From assembly GCF_029714285.1 (NCBI RefSeq), contig NZ_CP121662.1:3847317-3911316 (forward strand): a stretch of DNA of 64,000 nt, read 5' to 3'. Shown here piece by piece: positions 53,665-63,018 of this stretch. The position numbers were made by a program, and so were the translations under genes. Below the pieces are notes generated by a model, which had not been told where the DNA came from, made no database searches, and saw only the letters and a program-made list of their open reading frames with translations. The first letter of the stretch is position 1. Each line of letters opens with the position of its first letter. The stretch is from Rhizobium sp. CB3090. Its GTDB lineage: Bacteria > Pseudomonadota > Alphaproteobacteria > Rhizobiales > Rhizobiaceae.

Positions 53665-54939
53665 CTACTCCCCGTTTCGTTTGAGGTTCCTGTCCATGTC
53701 GCGCACGGCTTCGAACAGCACGGCCGCGCCCATGGCGATGTCGTCGTTCTCAGCCCATTCCTCGGCGCAATGGCTGCGGCCTTCCTTGCAGGGCACGAAG
53801 ATCATGGCGGCAGGGGCGACCTTGGCGATCCAGGCCGTGTCGTGGCCGGCGCCGGAGGCCATGCGGCGATGCTTTGCGCCGACCGCGTCGCAGGCGCGCT
53901 CCAATGTTTCGAGCAATACGGGGGCGCCCGGCGTCGGAAAATTGTCGGAGACGCGGACCGGCGACTTGATGGTCACTCCGTAAGCTTCCGCTATCCGTTG
54001 CGCTGCACCATCGATCCAGGCCAGGAACTCTTCCATGTCGCTGCGGATTTCGGCGCGGCCGTCGATCAGCAGCACCACCTTCGATGGCACGACATTGGCG
54101 GCGTTCGGCTCGATGCGGAATTCGCCGACGGTCGCGGCGAAATGGCCCGGTGTCTTCGCCTGCTCGGCTGCCCGGCTCCGGATATCGAGCACGAGCTGCG
54201 AGGCTGCCACCAGCGCATCCGCACGCCGGTCCATCGGCGTCGTGCCGGCATGGTCGGCGCGACCTTCCACGGTGATCTCGATGCGGGTGATGCCGGCGAT
54301 CGCCGTGACGATGCCGACATCCTTGTTCTCGGCTTCCAGCACAGGACCCTGCTCGATATGCAGTTCTAGGAAGCCTGCGAGATCCGGACGCTTCTGGGCG
54401 AGCAGCACCGAAGGATCGCCGCCGACTTCGGCGATGCCCTGGGAAAGCGTGCGGTCGCCGCTCACGCGGGTAAGCCATGCCTCAGGGATCTGCCCGGTCA
54501 TGCCGCGGCTGCCGATGCAGGACACGCCGAAGATGCTGACTTCCTCAGCCAGGAAATCGACGATCTCCAGATCATGGTCGAGCTCGATATCACGATCCTT
54601 GAGGGAGCGGGCGACCTCCAGTGCCGCAATCGTGCCGGCAATGCCGTCGAAGCGGCCGCCATCGGGTACGGTATCGGAATGCGAGCCGACGAGGATCGTG
54701 CCGAGGCCGGGTTTTGCGCCCGCGCGCCGGCCGATCAGATTGCCGGCGGCGTCGATGCGCGTCGTGAGCCCCGCCGCCCTCATGCGCGCCTCAATGTAAG
54801 CGCGGCCTTCCAGAAAAAGCGGGGAGAAGGCGCGGCGCGTCCAGGGGTGATCGGGTTCAGTGATCCCTGCCAGCGCCTCGATATCCTCGGCGATGCGGTC
54901 GGCGTTGACGGGCAGGTTGTGGCGTTTCGGTTGATTCAT
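53665..54939 (-). CDS. Zn-dependent carbamoylase, probable N-carbamoyl-L-glutamate hydrolase
   Basis: The start at 54939 (MNQPKRHNLPVNADRIAEDI) overlaps the upstream hydantoinase stop in ATGA and gives 424 residues. The M20-family amidase/hydantoinase/carbamoylase motifs are present: VGSHSDTVPDGGRFDGIAG, EVSIFGVSCIGSRGMTG, FLELHIEQGPVLE, RADHAGTTPMDRRADALVAA and SGAGHDTAWIAKV. This enzyme removes the carbamoyl group from an N-carbamoyl amino acid. In context the substrate would be N-carbamoyl-glutamate, giving glutamate, CO2 and ammonia. An allantoate amidohydrolase is the alternative. Confidence 0.85.
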   Translation of the reverse strand: MNQPKRHNLPVNADRIAEDIEALAGITEPDHPWTRRAFSPLFLEGRAYIEARMRAAGLTTRIDAAGNLIGRRAGAKPGLGTILVGSHSDTVPDGGRFDGIAGTIAALEVARSLKDRDIELDHDLEIVDFLAEEVSIFGVSCIGSRGMTGQIPEAWLTRVSGDRTLSQGIAEVGGDPSVLLAQKRPDLAGFLELHIEQGPVLEAENKDVGIVTAIAGITRIEITVEGRADHAGTTPMDRRADALVAASQLVLDIRSRAAEQAKTPGHFAATVGEFRIEPNAANVVPSKVVLLIDGRAEIRSDMEEFLAWIDGAAQRIAEAYGVTIKSPVRVSDNFPTPGAPVLLETLERACDAVGAKHRRMASGAGHDTAWIAKVAPAAMIFVPCKEGRSHCAEEWAENDDIAMGAAVLFEAVRDMDRNLKRNGE

Positions 54940-56321
54940 CAGGCAGTCTCTCCGGCGATAATCTGGCGAGGAAGAGGGCGGACAAATCTGCCGCTGCCCG
55001 GCTCGGCCAATACTTTGTTTCTGTCGGCAATCTGCTTGCCTCTCAGATAGGTTGCGGATACCGTCCAAGGCAGGCGGATACCATTATAGGGGCTCCAGCC
55101 GACGACGTTGTTGCCGCTCGAAGCGGCGTCGTAGACGGTTTCTCGCGGTTCCAGCACGACGATGTCGGCATCCTTTCCCGGCGTCAGCGCGCCCTTGAGA
55201 TGGTCGAGGCGGAAATGCCTGGCGGGGTTCTCCGCCATCAGCTTCGCCGCCCAGGTGAGCGGCACGCCGCGCTCTAACGCGCCCTTGACGAAGAGCGGCA
55301 CCATGACTTCGAGGCCCGGAACGCCCGATGCGTTTGCCAACATATCCGGATTGGTCTTGCGGTTTTCCGACCAACTGACATGGTCAGTCGAAACGAGCCA
55401 GACATTGCCTTCCGCCACCTTGCGCCACAGCGTCTCCACTTTGGCGCGTGGGCGGATCGGCGGGTTGATCTTTGCCTTGCCGCCAAGGCGCTTCACGTCG
55501 TTTTCCTCGTCCAGCGTCAGATAGTGAATGCAGCACTCCACCGTCGCCTCGAAGCCGTCGCGGCGGTAAGCACGGGCAATATCGTAGCCGCGGCCAAGCG
55601 AGCAATGCACCACATGCGCCGGGCAGCCGGTGTTCGCGCCCGTCTCGAAGATCGTATGCATGGCGAGCAATTCGGTGATCGGCGGACGCGACAGGCCGTG
55701 GGCGCGATAGTCGGTAATGCCGCTCGCCTTCACCTGTTCCATATAGCTGCGAACCGCTTCATCATCCTCGTTATGCACGCCCGCCGTCAGTCCGGTCGGC
55801 GCGATCGCGGCAAAGCAGGCGTCGAGCAGGGCAGGCGGGATGCGCGGGAAGCGCTTCGGATCCGTGCCGAATGTCGAAAATTTGAAGGCGGCGACGCCGG
55901 CCTCCACCATTTCGCGGATGCGCGCCGGGCCTTCTTCCGGGTCGACGGTGCCATATAGGGCAAAGTCGACGCGGGCTTGCGGAGCGGCATGATCGATCTT
56001 CTTTTTCACCGCCGCTGCCGAGCAGACGAGATTGCCTTCGTCATAGGGCATGTCGACGATGGTGGTAACGCCGCCGGCTGCCGCCGAGCGCGTCGACCAG
56101 ATGAAATCCTCCTGGTCCTTCTGGGAGAGGGAATGGACCTGCGCATCGATCGCGCCGGGCAGGATCAGGGCTTTTCCAAGCAGATGCCGTTCGCGCCCTG
56201 CGGGTGGGATGCCGATACCGATCTCAGCGATCTTGCCGTTGCGCACGGCGACATAACCCCCTTCCACGATGCGTTCGGGAAGAACCACGGTGCCCTGCAG
56301 AACGAGATCGAAGTCAGCCAT
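54939..56321 (-). CDS. Cyclic amidohydrolase, probable hydantoin-5-propionate hydrolase
   Basis: The 460-residue TIM-barrel protein resembles hydantoinase, allantoinase and dihydroorotase. The N-terminal metal motif DxHxH is DAQVHS (59-64), so the first metal His is Gln61. Lys147 in AAFKFSTFG fits the carbamylated bridging Lys, and further metal residues lie in VHNEDDEA (His183), HVVHCSLGRG and VSTDHVSW. The change may reflect a single-metal or altered site. With the carbamoylase next to it, ring opening of hydantoin-5-propionate to N-carbamoyl-glutamate is the most coherent reaction. Substrate is inferred. Confidence 0.8.
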   Translation of the reverse strand: MADFDLVLQGTVVLPERIVEGGYVAVRNGKIAEIGIGIPPAGRERHLLGKALILPGAIDAQVHSLSQKDQEDFIWSTRSAAAGGVTTIVDMPYDEGNLVCSAAAVKKKIDHAAPQARVDFALYGTVDPEEGPARIREMVEAGVAAFKFSTFGTDPKRFPRIPPALLDACFAAIAPTGLTAGVHNEDDEAVRSYMEQVKASGITDYRAHGLSRPPITELLAMHTIFETGANTGCPAHVVHCSLGRGYDIARAYRRDGFEATVECCIHYLTLDEENDVKRLGGKAKINPPIRPRAKVETLWRKVAEGNVWLVSTDHVSWSENRKTNPDMLANASGVPGLEVMVPLFVKGALERGVPLTWAAKLMAENPARHFRLDHLKGALTPGKDADIVVLEPRETVYDAASSGNNVVGWSPYNGIRLPWTVSATYLRGKQIADRNKVLAEPGSGRFVRPLPRQIIAGETA

Positions 56322-56342
56322 ATCCAGTCTCCGCCCGTTTGT

Positions 56343-57926
56343 TCAGATCACGACAGTATCGCGATAAAGCCGCTCTTCGACCCGCTCCAGCGAGCCGAGC
56401 GCGAAGAAATCATCATAGGCGAGGATCGGCGCCTGGGCGATCATTTCGGACACGAAGGCCTCTGAACCCAACTCCTCTTCGATCGCTTCAACTTCGGCCG
56501 ACAGCGGCCGGTCGACGACATAGAAGTCGGCATGTTTGCGCACGACATCGTAGAGCATGCGCGCCACACCTTCCGGCTCGTCGCCGAGAATGTCCATCGC
56601 CTGCGCCGAGAGCAGGGCTTCCAATGCTGCCAGACGCTTCAGCGCCCGCATCTGCCGGTCGAAACGTTCGATCACCAGCGGCAGGAAGGCGGCTTCATCC
56701 TCCATGCCGGCGGCGACCACCAGCGACTGCGCCGAGACCGGATTGGACATGGACAGCACCCGCGAGAAAATCTCGCCGGCAAGTTTGATGATCGGGCCGA
56801 AGCCGGTGGCGATCTTGCCTTCCGGCACCAGATTGACCGGCAGGCCGCGCCGCTGGCCGTTGCCGAGCAGGACGCAGCGATTGAAGGCATTGCGCGCTGC
56901 ATGCGCCATGCAGATGACCGCAGCCTCGAGCAGGATCGTTACATCGAGTGGCAAGGAACCACCCGATGTCATGACGCGACCGTCGACGATGACGGGATTG
57001 TCGTCGGAGCGGCCCGTCGCCGCCAGAATCTTATGACCGGCGGCCAGCAGATTTTCGATCACCGCGCCGAAGACCTGGCCGATCATGCGCAAGCTCAAGG
57101 GGTCTTGCACATGCGTCGCGACGGGCCAGGGCCATTCGTCGGAGGCCTTGCACAGCCAGGCGCCGATCAGCGCTTCGCGCGCCGTGCCGACATGTCGTAC
57201 CGCATGCCAGGGATCGCGCGAGGCGCCGAGCGCGCCGGCCGCCATCATACCCGTCGCGAGCAGTACGCGGATCGCGGAGGCGGCATTGCGGGTCGTCTCA
57301 GCAGCCGCCGCGAAACTGACAGCGTTGACGCTGAGCGAGGCCAGGCTGTCGCGCGGCAGCATCCTCACCGGGTTGATGCCGGCCGCTGCAAAAGCATCCG
57401 CCGCCTGCATGCGCCGGCCGTGATAGACCGCTTCGCCGACCCCGGTCAGCACCGCGCCGATCTGGCCCATCAGGCCGATATCGGCGCAGCCGATCGAGCC
57501 GGTGCGGCGGACGACGGGAATGACATCCGCATTGAGAAGCTGGAGATAGGCATCGATCAGTTCCGGCGAGCAGCCGACCTGGCCGTTCAACGCCGTATTG
57601 ACGCGGATCGCCATGGCATTGCGCACGACAGACAAGGAAAAAGGCGCGCCGGTGCCGAAATGATGGGCACGCACCAGGCCGAGATTGAAGGTATCGAGGT
57701 CTTCCGGCGACCACTCCACATCCTTCATCGCACCGACGCCGGTGGTCGAGCCATAGACGGGCATGCCGGACTCGATCGTGCTTTCGAGAACTTCGCGCGC
57801 CGCGCGCACGCGCACCAGCCCGCTTTCCGATGCCGAGGGCATCACGACGCCTGCGCCAATCCGCACCAGATCGCTGAACCCCAAGGGCTGCCCTGTGAGT
57901 TCGATGCCGGCTTTTTGACGCTCCAT
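56343..57926 (-). CDS. HAL-family lyase without MIO triad, probable ergothionase
   Basis: The start at 57926 (MERQKAGIELTGQPLGFSDL) gives 527 residues of the aromatic ammonia-lyase fold. The catalytic-Tyr loop VYGSTTGVGAMK (Tyr58) is kept. The segment that normally reads GSxGASGDLAPL is GSIGCADIGLMG (143-154), so the Ala-Ser-Gly that forms the MIO cofactor is Cys147-Ala-Asp. Without the Ser, MIO cannot form, so ordinary histidine deamination is not expected. Ergothionase, which eliminates trimethylamine from ergothioneine to give thiourocanate, is a HAL-fold enzyme reported to work without MIO. The neighbouring genes supply the following steps. Confidence 0.7.
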   Translation of the reverse strand: MERQKAGIELTGQPLGFSDLVRIGAGVVMPSASESGLVRVRAAREVLESTIESGMPVYGSTTGVGAMKDVEWSPEDLDTFNLGLVRAHHFGTGAPFSLSVVRNAMAIRVNTALNGQVGCSPELIDAYLQLLNADVIPVVRRTGSIGCADIGLMGQIGAVLTGVGEAVYHGRRMQAADAFAAAGINPVRMLPRDSLASLSVNAVSFAAAAETTRNAASAIRVLLATGMMAAGALGASRDPWHAVRHVGTAREALIGAWLCKASDEWPWPVATHVQDPLSLRMIGQVFGAVIENLLAAGHKILAATGRSDDNPVIVDGRVMTSGGSLPLDVTILLEAAVICMAHAARNAFNRCVLLGNGQRRGLPVNLVPEGKIATGFGPIIKLAGEIFSRVLSMSNPVSAQSLVVAAGMEDEAAFLPLVIERFDRQMRALKRLAALEALLSAQAMDILGDEPEGVARMLYDVVRKHADFYVVDRPLSAEVEAIEEELGSEAFVSEMIAQAPILAYDDFFALGSLERVEERLYRDTVVI

Positions 57927-57973
57927 CTTCGCTGTTCTCCTTTCCCGTAAGGCTATGCGAGCATCATCTATAA

Positions 57974-57985
57974 TGGGATATCCCA
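57974..57985. promoter_or_regulatory. Palindrome upstream of ergothionase operon, probable operator
   Basis: TGGGATATCCCA is a perfect 12-bp palindrome, 48 bp before the lyase ATG and inside its presumed promoter. It could be a site for a GntR-, LacI- or other dimeric regulator; no regulator gene is in the cluster. Confidence 0.45.
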
Positions 57986-58109
57986 AATGACGAACACCTA
58001 TTGCGCCGTGCATGCAAAGCGCGCGCAGACCCATAGCGCCTTCAATGACCCATCACGGCCAAGAGGGGAGGCATCCATTTTTATTGGACGACATGGTTGC
58101 TGAAATAGG

Positions 58110-59684
58110 TCAGCTCAAAAGCCATGCAATATAGAGCAGCGTAAGCGCGATGATCCAGAGCGCCAGGCGTCCGGAGCGGCTGTGCTTCGCCTCGGCTTTG
58201 CCGATCGCCTCCGCCGTCTGCGGGTCGAAGCGCAGACCGCTTTCGCTCATGGCGAGGAGTTCGTGGTGGAATTTCTCGGTCTTGGCCGCGATTTCGGGCA
58301 CGGCTTCGGCAAGCTTCACAGCCGCTTTCAAACCGTCCTTCAGGTCGGTTACTATGCGTTTAGGTCCGAGATTGGTGCGGATCCAGTCGCCTACGACGGG
58401 TTCCGAAGCCTTCCACATGTTGAAACGCGGATTGAGCATGCGCGACACGCCCTCGACCACGACCATGGTCTTCTGCAGCATGACCAGCTCCGGCCGTGTC
58501 TGCATATCGAAAAGTTCGGTCACTTCGAAGAGCAATGTCAGCAGCTTGCCCATGGAGATCGTCTCGGCCGGCTGGCCGTGGATCGGCTCGCCGATGGCGC
58601 GGATCGCCTGCGCGAAACTCTCGGTATTGTGATGCCCCGGCACGTAACCGGCTTCGAAATGCACCTCGGCGACACGGACATAGTCGCGGGTGATGAAGCC
58701 GTAGAGAATTTCGGCAAGAAAGCGGCGTTCCTTTTTGCCGAGCCGCCCGACGATGCCCATGTCGACGGCGACGATCTCCCCTTCGGCATCGACGAAGAGA
58801 TTGCCAGGGTGCATATCGGCATGGAAGAAGCCGTCGCGCAGCGTATGCCGCAGGAAGGACTGGATCAGCGTGTCGGCGAGCGCATTCAGATCGTGGCCGG
58901 CTGCCTTCAGCCCCTCGACATCGGACATTTTGACGCCGTCGATCCATTCCATGGTGATGACGTCGCGGCCGGTGCGCTCCCAATCGACCTCGGGGACGCG
59001 GAAGCCGGGGTCCTTCCTGGTGTTTTCGGCGATTTCCGAGAGAGCGGCCGCCTCCAGCCGCAGATCCATCTCGATCTTGGTCGTCTGCTCCAGTGTCCGC
59101 GTCACTTCGACGGGCCGCAAGCGGCGGCTTGACGGCATGAAGCGTTCCTGCAGGCCGGCGACAAGATACATCGCCTTGATATCGTTGACGAAGCGCTGGC
59201 GCACACCGGGTCGAATCACTTTGACAGCAACGCGCTTGCGGCCTTGAGCTGTCTGCACTTCCGCCGGATGAACCTGCGCAATCGACGCGGCCGCAAATGG
59301 TTCGTCAAAGCTTACATATAGATCGTCGAGCGAGCGACCGAGCGAACCCTCGATTGCAGCCTTTGCCGCCGCATTCGGAAAGAAGGCCATGCGGTCCTGC
59401 AATTGCGAAAGGTCGTTGGCCATGTCGACGCCGACGACATCGGGTCGTGTCGCCAGGAACTGGCCGATCTTCACATAGGACGGTCCGAGACGTTCGACGG
59501 CCTTGGCCAGGCGGTCGCTTCGCGCCTGGGTCTTGGCGCGTTTGCGGGCGAAAATGCTGACAAAGGATTTCGCAAGGCTGACGGAGGGCGGCAAGCCCTC
59601 GGACGGAAGGGCGATGACCACGCCCTCGCGCACCAGCACCCAGCCGACCCTGACGAGGCCGAAATATGCGTTGAAAGCACTCAT
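58110..59684 (-). CDS. ubiB: Ubiquinone biosynthesis UbiB-family kinase-like protein
   Basis: UbiB is an atypical kinase/ATPase of the ABC1/ADCK family that is needed for ubiquinone synthesis at the membrane. The 524 residues show the family's KxGQ motif in SYVKIGQFLATRPDVVGVDM, ISQVHPAEV-type Lys/Glu region (AAASIAQVHPAEVQTAQG), and FHADMHPGNLFVDAEGEIVA with VDMGIVGRLGKK for catalysis and metal binding. One or two hydrophobic helices end the protein (LALWIIALTLLYIAWLLS). It follows ubiE with 62 bp between them. Confidence 0.95.
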   Translation of the reverse strand: MSAFNAYFGLVRVGWVLVREGVVIALPSEGLPPSVSLAKSFVSIFARKRAKTQARSDRLAKAVERLGPSYVKIGQFLATRPDVVGVDMANDLSQLQDRMAFFPNAAAKAAIEGSLGRSLDDLYVSFDEPFAAASIAQVHPAEVQTAQGRKRVAVKVIRPGVRQRFVNDIKAMYLVAGLQERFMPSSRRLRPVEVTRTLEQTTKIEMDLRLEAAALSEIAENTRKDPGFRVPEVDWERTGRDVITMEWIDGVKMSDVEGLKAAGHDLNALADTLIQSFLRHTLRDGFFHADMHPGNLFVDAEGEIVAVDMGIVGRLGKKERRFLAEILYGFITRDYVRVAEVHFEAGYVPGHHNTESFAQAIRAIGEPIHGQPAETISMGKLLTLLFEVTELFDMQTRPELVMLQKTMVVVEGVSRMLNPRFNMWKASEPVVGDWIRTNLGPKRIVTDLKDGLKAAVKLAEAVPEIAAKTEKFHHELLAMSESGLRFDPQTAEAIGKAEAKHSRSGRLALWIIALTLLYIAWLLS

Positions 59685-59746
59685 CGGGTCTCAATGTCTC
59701 GCTGGATGCCAGCCGAAAACCTTGTCGGACTTTTCGGTATCATGCG

Positions 59747-60523
59747 TCAGAGCTTCCAGCCGGAGTGCAGGGCGGCGATGCCGCCGGTATAGTTGGTAAA
59801 GTTCACACGCGAAAAGCCGGCCTCGCGGATCATCGTCGCGAAATCCTGTTGGTTCGGAAATTTGCGGATCGATTCCACCAGATACTGATAGGGTTCGGCA
59901 TCGCCGGTGATCGCCTTGCCGAACTGCGGAATAGCATTGAAGGACCAGGCATCGTAGACGCGATCGAGCAGCGGCAGGTCGACTTCGGAAAATTCCAATA
60001 CTAGCAGCCGGCCACCGCGCTTCAGCACACGATAAGCTTCTTTCAGCGCCACATCGATATGCGGCACATTGCGGATTCCGAAGGCGATCGTATAGGCGTC
60101 GAAGGAGTTGGGCTCGAAGGGCAGTTCCTCGGCATTGGCCTCGACGAAGGTGAGATTGTCGGTGAGCTTCTTCTTCGCCGCGCGCTCGGCGCCGACGGCC
60201 AGCATCGAGCCGTTGATATCGAGCACGGTCGCATGCGCCAGCCGGTTCGAGGCCTCGACGATGCGGAAGGCGATATCGCCCGTACCGCCGGCGACGTCGA
60301 GGACCTTGTACGCAGGATCCTTGCGCGGATTGAGCGCGGCGATCATCGCATCCTTCCAGGCCCGATGCAGGCCCATGGACATGACGTCGTTCATGATGTC
60401 GTAGCGCTTGGCGACCTTGTGGAACACCTCGTTGACGAGACCTTGCTTCTCGCCATGCGCCACTTCGCGGAAGCCATAGGATGTTTCCATGCCGCCATCG
60501 GCGGAGGTGCGGCTTTCTGCCAT
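59747..60523 (-). CDS. ubiE: Ubiquinone/menaquinone biosynthesis C-methyltransferase
   Basis: UbiE methylates the quinone precursor ring with SAM. The 258-residue protein has [18 protein letters not shown], motif [20 protein letters not shown], and [20 protein letters not shown] plus [18 protein letters not shown], all UbiE signatures. It forms a unit with ubiB downstream and is divergent from mutM (245 bp between starts). Confidence 0.96.
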   Translation of the reverse strand: MAESRTSADGGMETSYGFREVAHGEKQGLVNEVFHKVAKRYDIMNDVMSMGLHRAWKDAMIAALNPRKDPAYKVLDVAGGTGDIAFRIVEASNRLAHATVLDINGSMLAVGAERAAKKKLTDNLTFVEANAEELPFEPNSFDAYTIAFGIRNVPHIDVALKEAYRVLKRGGRLLVLEFSEVDLPLLDRVYDAWSFNAIPQFGKAITGDAEPYQYLVESIRKFPNQQDFATMIREAGFSRVNFTNYTGGIAALHSGWKL

Positions 60524-60768
60524 CAGCTCAACTCCGTTACACTACAGCGCTGCGCGTCATAGGTAACGCGCAAAGGTCGCTTGGCACTTTAAATTTGCCG
60601 CATAATTTTATCCTTAAATCGGAATCGATCTAAGGAATTACGCAGTAATCAGCGGTGGACCATAGCGAAATCGCGTTTGCCACGCTATCTCATGAACCAG
60701 GTCACCAGCCGGAATGCTTTGGGCTATAGCTCAGATCATAAGCGGTTGAAACATAAAGATGGATAGCA

Positions 60769-61659
60769 ATGCCGGAATTACCAGAGGTCGAAACCGTGAG
60801 ACGCGGGCTTGCGCCTTCCATGGAAGGCGCAATGCTCGCCGAATTGGAGCTGCGGCGCAACGATCTTCGCTTTCCCTTTCCGGCAGAGTTTTCGCGCCTC
60901 GTCTCCGGCCGCGGCATCACGTCGCTGTCGCGCCGCGCGAAATATCTGCTGATCGATCTCGACGACGGCATGACGATCGTCTCGCATCTCGGCATGTCCG
61001 GCTCGTTCCGCATCGAGAGTGGAGCGGTTGCCGATACGCCGGGTGACTTCCATCATCCGCGCTCGAAAGACGAGAAGCATGATCACGTCATCTTCCATTT
61101 AAAGGGTGCAAACGGCCATACGCGCGTCATTTACAATGATCCTCGCCGCTTCGGCTTCATGGATATCGTCCGGCGGGCGGATATCGCCAGCCATCCGTCC
61201 TTCCGCGATCTCGGCCCTGAGCCGACCGGCAATGAATTGAGCGCCGACTATCTGGCCGAACGCTTCTCAGGAAGGGCGCAGCCGCTGAAGAGCGCGCTGC
61301 TCGATCAGAAGAACATCGCCGGGCTTGGCAATATATATGTGTGCGAAGCGCTGTGGCGTTCGCATCTATCGCCGCTGCGCGCTGCCGGGACATTGGTGAC
61401 CGAAGCCGGACGACCGAAAGAGGAGTTGCTGAGGCTGGTCGTCGCGATCCGCGAGGTCATCGCCGATGCCATTGCCGCCGGCGGTTCGTCATTGCGCGAT
61501 CATATCCAGACGGATGGTTCGCTCGGTTATTTCCAGCATTCCTTTTCCGTCTACGATCGCGAGGCGGAGCCTTGCAGGACGCCCGGCTGCGGCGGTACGG
61601 TCGCCCGCATCGTCCAGGCAGGGCGCTCTTCTTTCTATTGCGCCTCCTGCCAGAGCTAG
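60769..61659 (+). CDS. mutM: Formamidopyrimidine-DNA glycosylase
   Basis: MutM removes 8-oxoguanine and formamidopyrimidine lesions and cuts the abasic site. The start [14 protein letters not shown] supplies the N-terminal catalytic Pro and Glu. The helix-two-turn-helix [18 protein letters not shown] is near residue 180, and a C-terminal zinc finger has [10 protein letters not shown] and YCASCQ. Length 296 is standard. A RIME-like repeat begins at its stop. Confidence 0.97.
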   Translation: MPELPEVETVRRGLAPSMEGAMLAELELRRNDLRFPFPAEFSRLVSGRGITSLSRRAKYLLIDLDDGMTIVSHLGMSGSFRIESGAVADTPGDFHHPRSKDEKHDHVIFHLKGANGHTRVIYNDPRRFGFMDIVRRADIASHPSFRDLGPEPTGNELSADYLAERFSGRAQPLKSALLDQKNIAGLGNIYVCEALWRSHLSPLRAAGTLVTEAGRPKEELLRLVVAIREVIADAIAAGGSSLRDHIQTDGSLGYFQHSFSVYDREAEPCRTPGCGGTVARIVQAGRSSFYCASCQS

Positions 61660-61760
61660 AGCAATTCCAGGAAAAGTGCGAAGCGGTTTTCCGTCCGGAA
61701 TTGCGTAAAACGAAGGGATAGAGCGGGAAAGCGACTCCGTGAAACGCTGAACCGCTCTAA
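61657..61760 (+). repeat. RIME-like repeat, copy C (after mutM)
   Basis: AGAGCAATTCCAGGAAAAGTG and GAAACGCTGAACCGCTCTAA bound this 104-bp element. Its central CGGTTTTCCGTCCGGAATTG is close to copy A. It begins at the mutM stop codon and ends 17 bp before the enoyl-CoA hydratase start. Confidence 0.7.
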
Positions 61761-61777
61761 TTTGAAGGGAGAGACAC

Positions 61778-62551
61778 ATGGCCTATGAAACCCTCATCGT
61801 CGAAACGCACGAGGCCGTTGGTCTCATCAGGCTCAACCGGCCGCAGGCGCTGAACGCGCTGAATTCGACAGTGCTTGCCGAATTGAAGCAGGCCTATGGC
61901 GCTTTTCATGCCGATGAGACGATCGGCGCAATCGTGCTCACGGGCTCTGAAAAGGCTTTCGCCGCCGGTGCCGACATCAAGGAGATGCAGCCGCTCGAAT
62001 TCGCCGATGTCTATAAGAGCGATTTTATCAGTGGTTGGGACGAGGTCGCCAAGGCGCGCAAACCCGTTATCGCTGCCGTCAGCGGCTTTGCGCTCGGCGG
62101 CGGCTGCGAGCTTGCCATGATGTGCGATTTCATCATTGCCGCCGATACGGCGAAGTTCGGCCAGCCGGAAATCACGCTCGGCATCATTCCCGGCATGGGC
62201 GGTTCGCAGCGCCTGACGCGCGCCGTCGGCAAGGCGAAGGCGATGGATCTGATCTTGACCGGCCGGATGATGGATGCGGCTGAAGCGGAGCGTTCGGGCC
62301 TCGTGTCCCGCGTCGTGCCGGCCGAGAAGCTGATCGACGAGGCGCTGGCCGCTGCCGCCAAGATCGCCTCGCTATCGCGCCCGTCGGTGCTGATGGCCAA
62401 GGAGGCGGTCAACCGGGCGCAGGAGATGACGCTGGAAGAGGGCCTGCGCTTCGAGCGCCGGCTGTTCCACAGCCTGTTTGCCACCGAGGATCAGAAGGAA
62501 GGCATGGCGGCCTTCATCGAGAAGCGCAAACCCGTCTTCAAGAACAGGTGA
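61778..62551 (+). CDS. Enoyl-CoA hydratase
   Basis: The 257-residue crotonase-fold protein hydrates trans-2-enoyl-CoA in fatty acid beta-oxidation. It shows [12 protein letters not shown] (oxyanion hole), [20 protein letters not shown] and [20 protein letters not shown], with both catalytic Glu residues (in GGGCE and GQPE). Its ribosome binding site GAAGGGAGAG is good. A gene of this kind sits between mutM and rpsT in many rhizobia. Confidence 0.93.
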   Translation: MAYETLIVETHEAVGLIRLNRPQALNALNSTVLAELKQAYGAFHADETIGAIVLTGSEKAFAAGADIKEMQPLEFADVYKSDFISGWDEVAKARKPVIAAVSGFALGGGCELAMMCDFIIAADTAKFGQPEITLGIIPGMGGSQRLTRAVGKAKAMDLILTGRMMDAAEAERSGLVSRVVPAEKLIDEALAAAAKIASLSRPSVLMAKEAVNRAQEMTLEEGLRFERRLFHSLFATEDQKEGMAAFIEKRKPVFKNR

Positions 62552-62592
62552 AACGAGATTCCGGAATTGCGCGGGTTCCGTGAGAATCCGCG

Positions 62593-62621
62593 TTGACGCC
62601 GCCGCTCATTCCGGTTATATG
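62593..62621 (+). promoter_or_regulatory. Promoter of rpsT
   Basis: TTGACG (62593-62598) is followed after exactly 17 bases by TATATG (62616-62621), a strong sigma-70-type promoter for alphaproteobacteria. It lies about 125 bp before rpsT. Confidence 0.7.
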
Positions 62622-62742
62622 CCCGCCACAGTTTGGAAAGCCTATCTGGTTTTCCGCAATTGCTCCCGCATTGCTGGATGAAGTGGCCGCAGGGCCCGCG
62701 CTGCACTGACGGAGTTATGTTCGAATTCTAAGAGAGGCATAC

Positions 62743-63018
62743 ATGGCCAATACCAGCTCGGCGAAAAAAGCGACCCGCAAGATCGCCCGCCGCACCGAAG
62801 TCAACAAGGCTCGTCGCTCGCGCGTTCGCACTTTCGTCCGCCAGGTCGAAGAAGCCATCGCATCGGGTGATGCGGATCGTGCGAAGGAAGCCTTCCTCGC
62901 AGCGCAGCCGGAACTGGCCCGCGCTGCCACCAAGGGCGTCCTGCATGCCAATACCGCTTCCCGCAAGGTCTCGCGTCTTGCCAAGCGTGTGAAGGCACTT
63001 TCGGCTCCGACCGCGTAA
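62743..63018 (+). CDS. rpsT: 30S ribosomal protein S20
   Basis: S20 binds 16S rRNA early in 30S assembly. The 91-residue basic protein starts [20 protein letters not shown] and has the helical S20 pattern with [20 protein letters not shown] at the end. It has its own strong promoter, an AGAGAGG ribosome binding site and a strong terminator. Its position just before dnaA is typical of rhizobia. Confidence 0.98.
   Translation: MANTSSAKKATRKIARRTEVNKARRSRVRTFVRQVEEAIASGDADRAKEAFLAAQPELARAATKGVLHANTASRKVSRLAKRVKALSAPTA

Noticed and set aside
50301..57926. Interpretation as a standard histidine utilisation (hut) operon
   Set aside because: The lyase lacks the MIO triad, the urocanase lacks its Cys, and imidazolonepropionase and formiminoglutamate genes are absent.
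56532..57950. 472-residue plus-strand frame over the lyase gene
   Set aside because: Antisense of a clear lyase-fold protein, with no recognisable domain.
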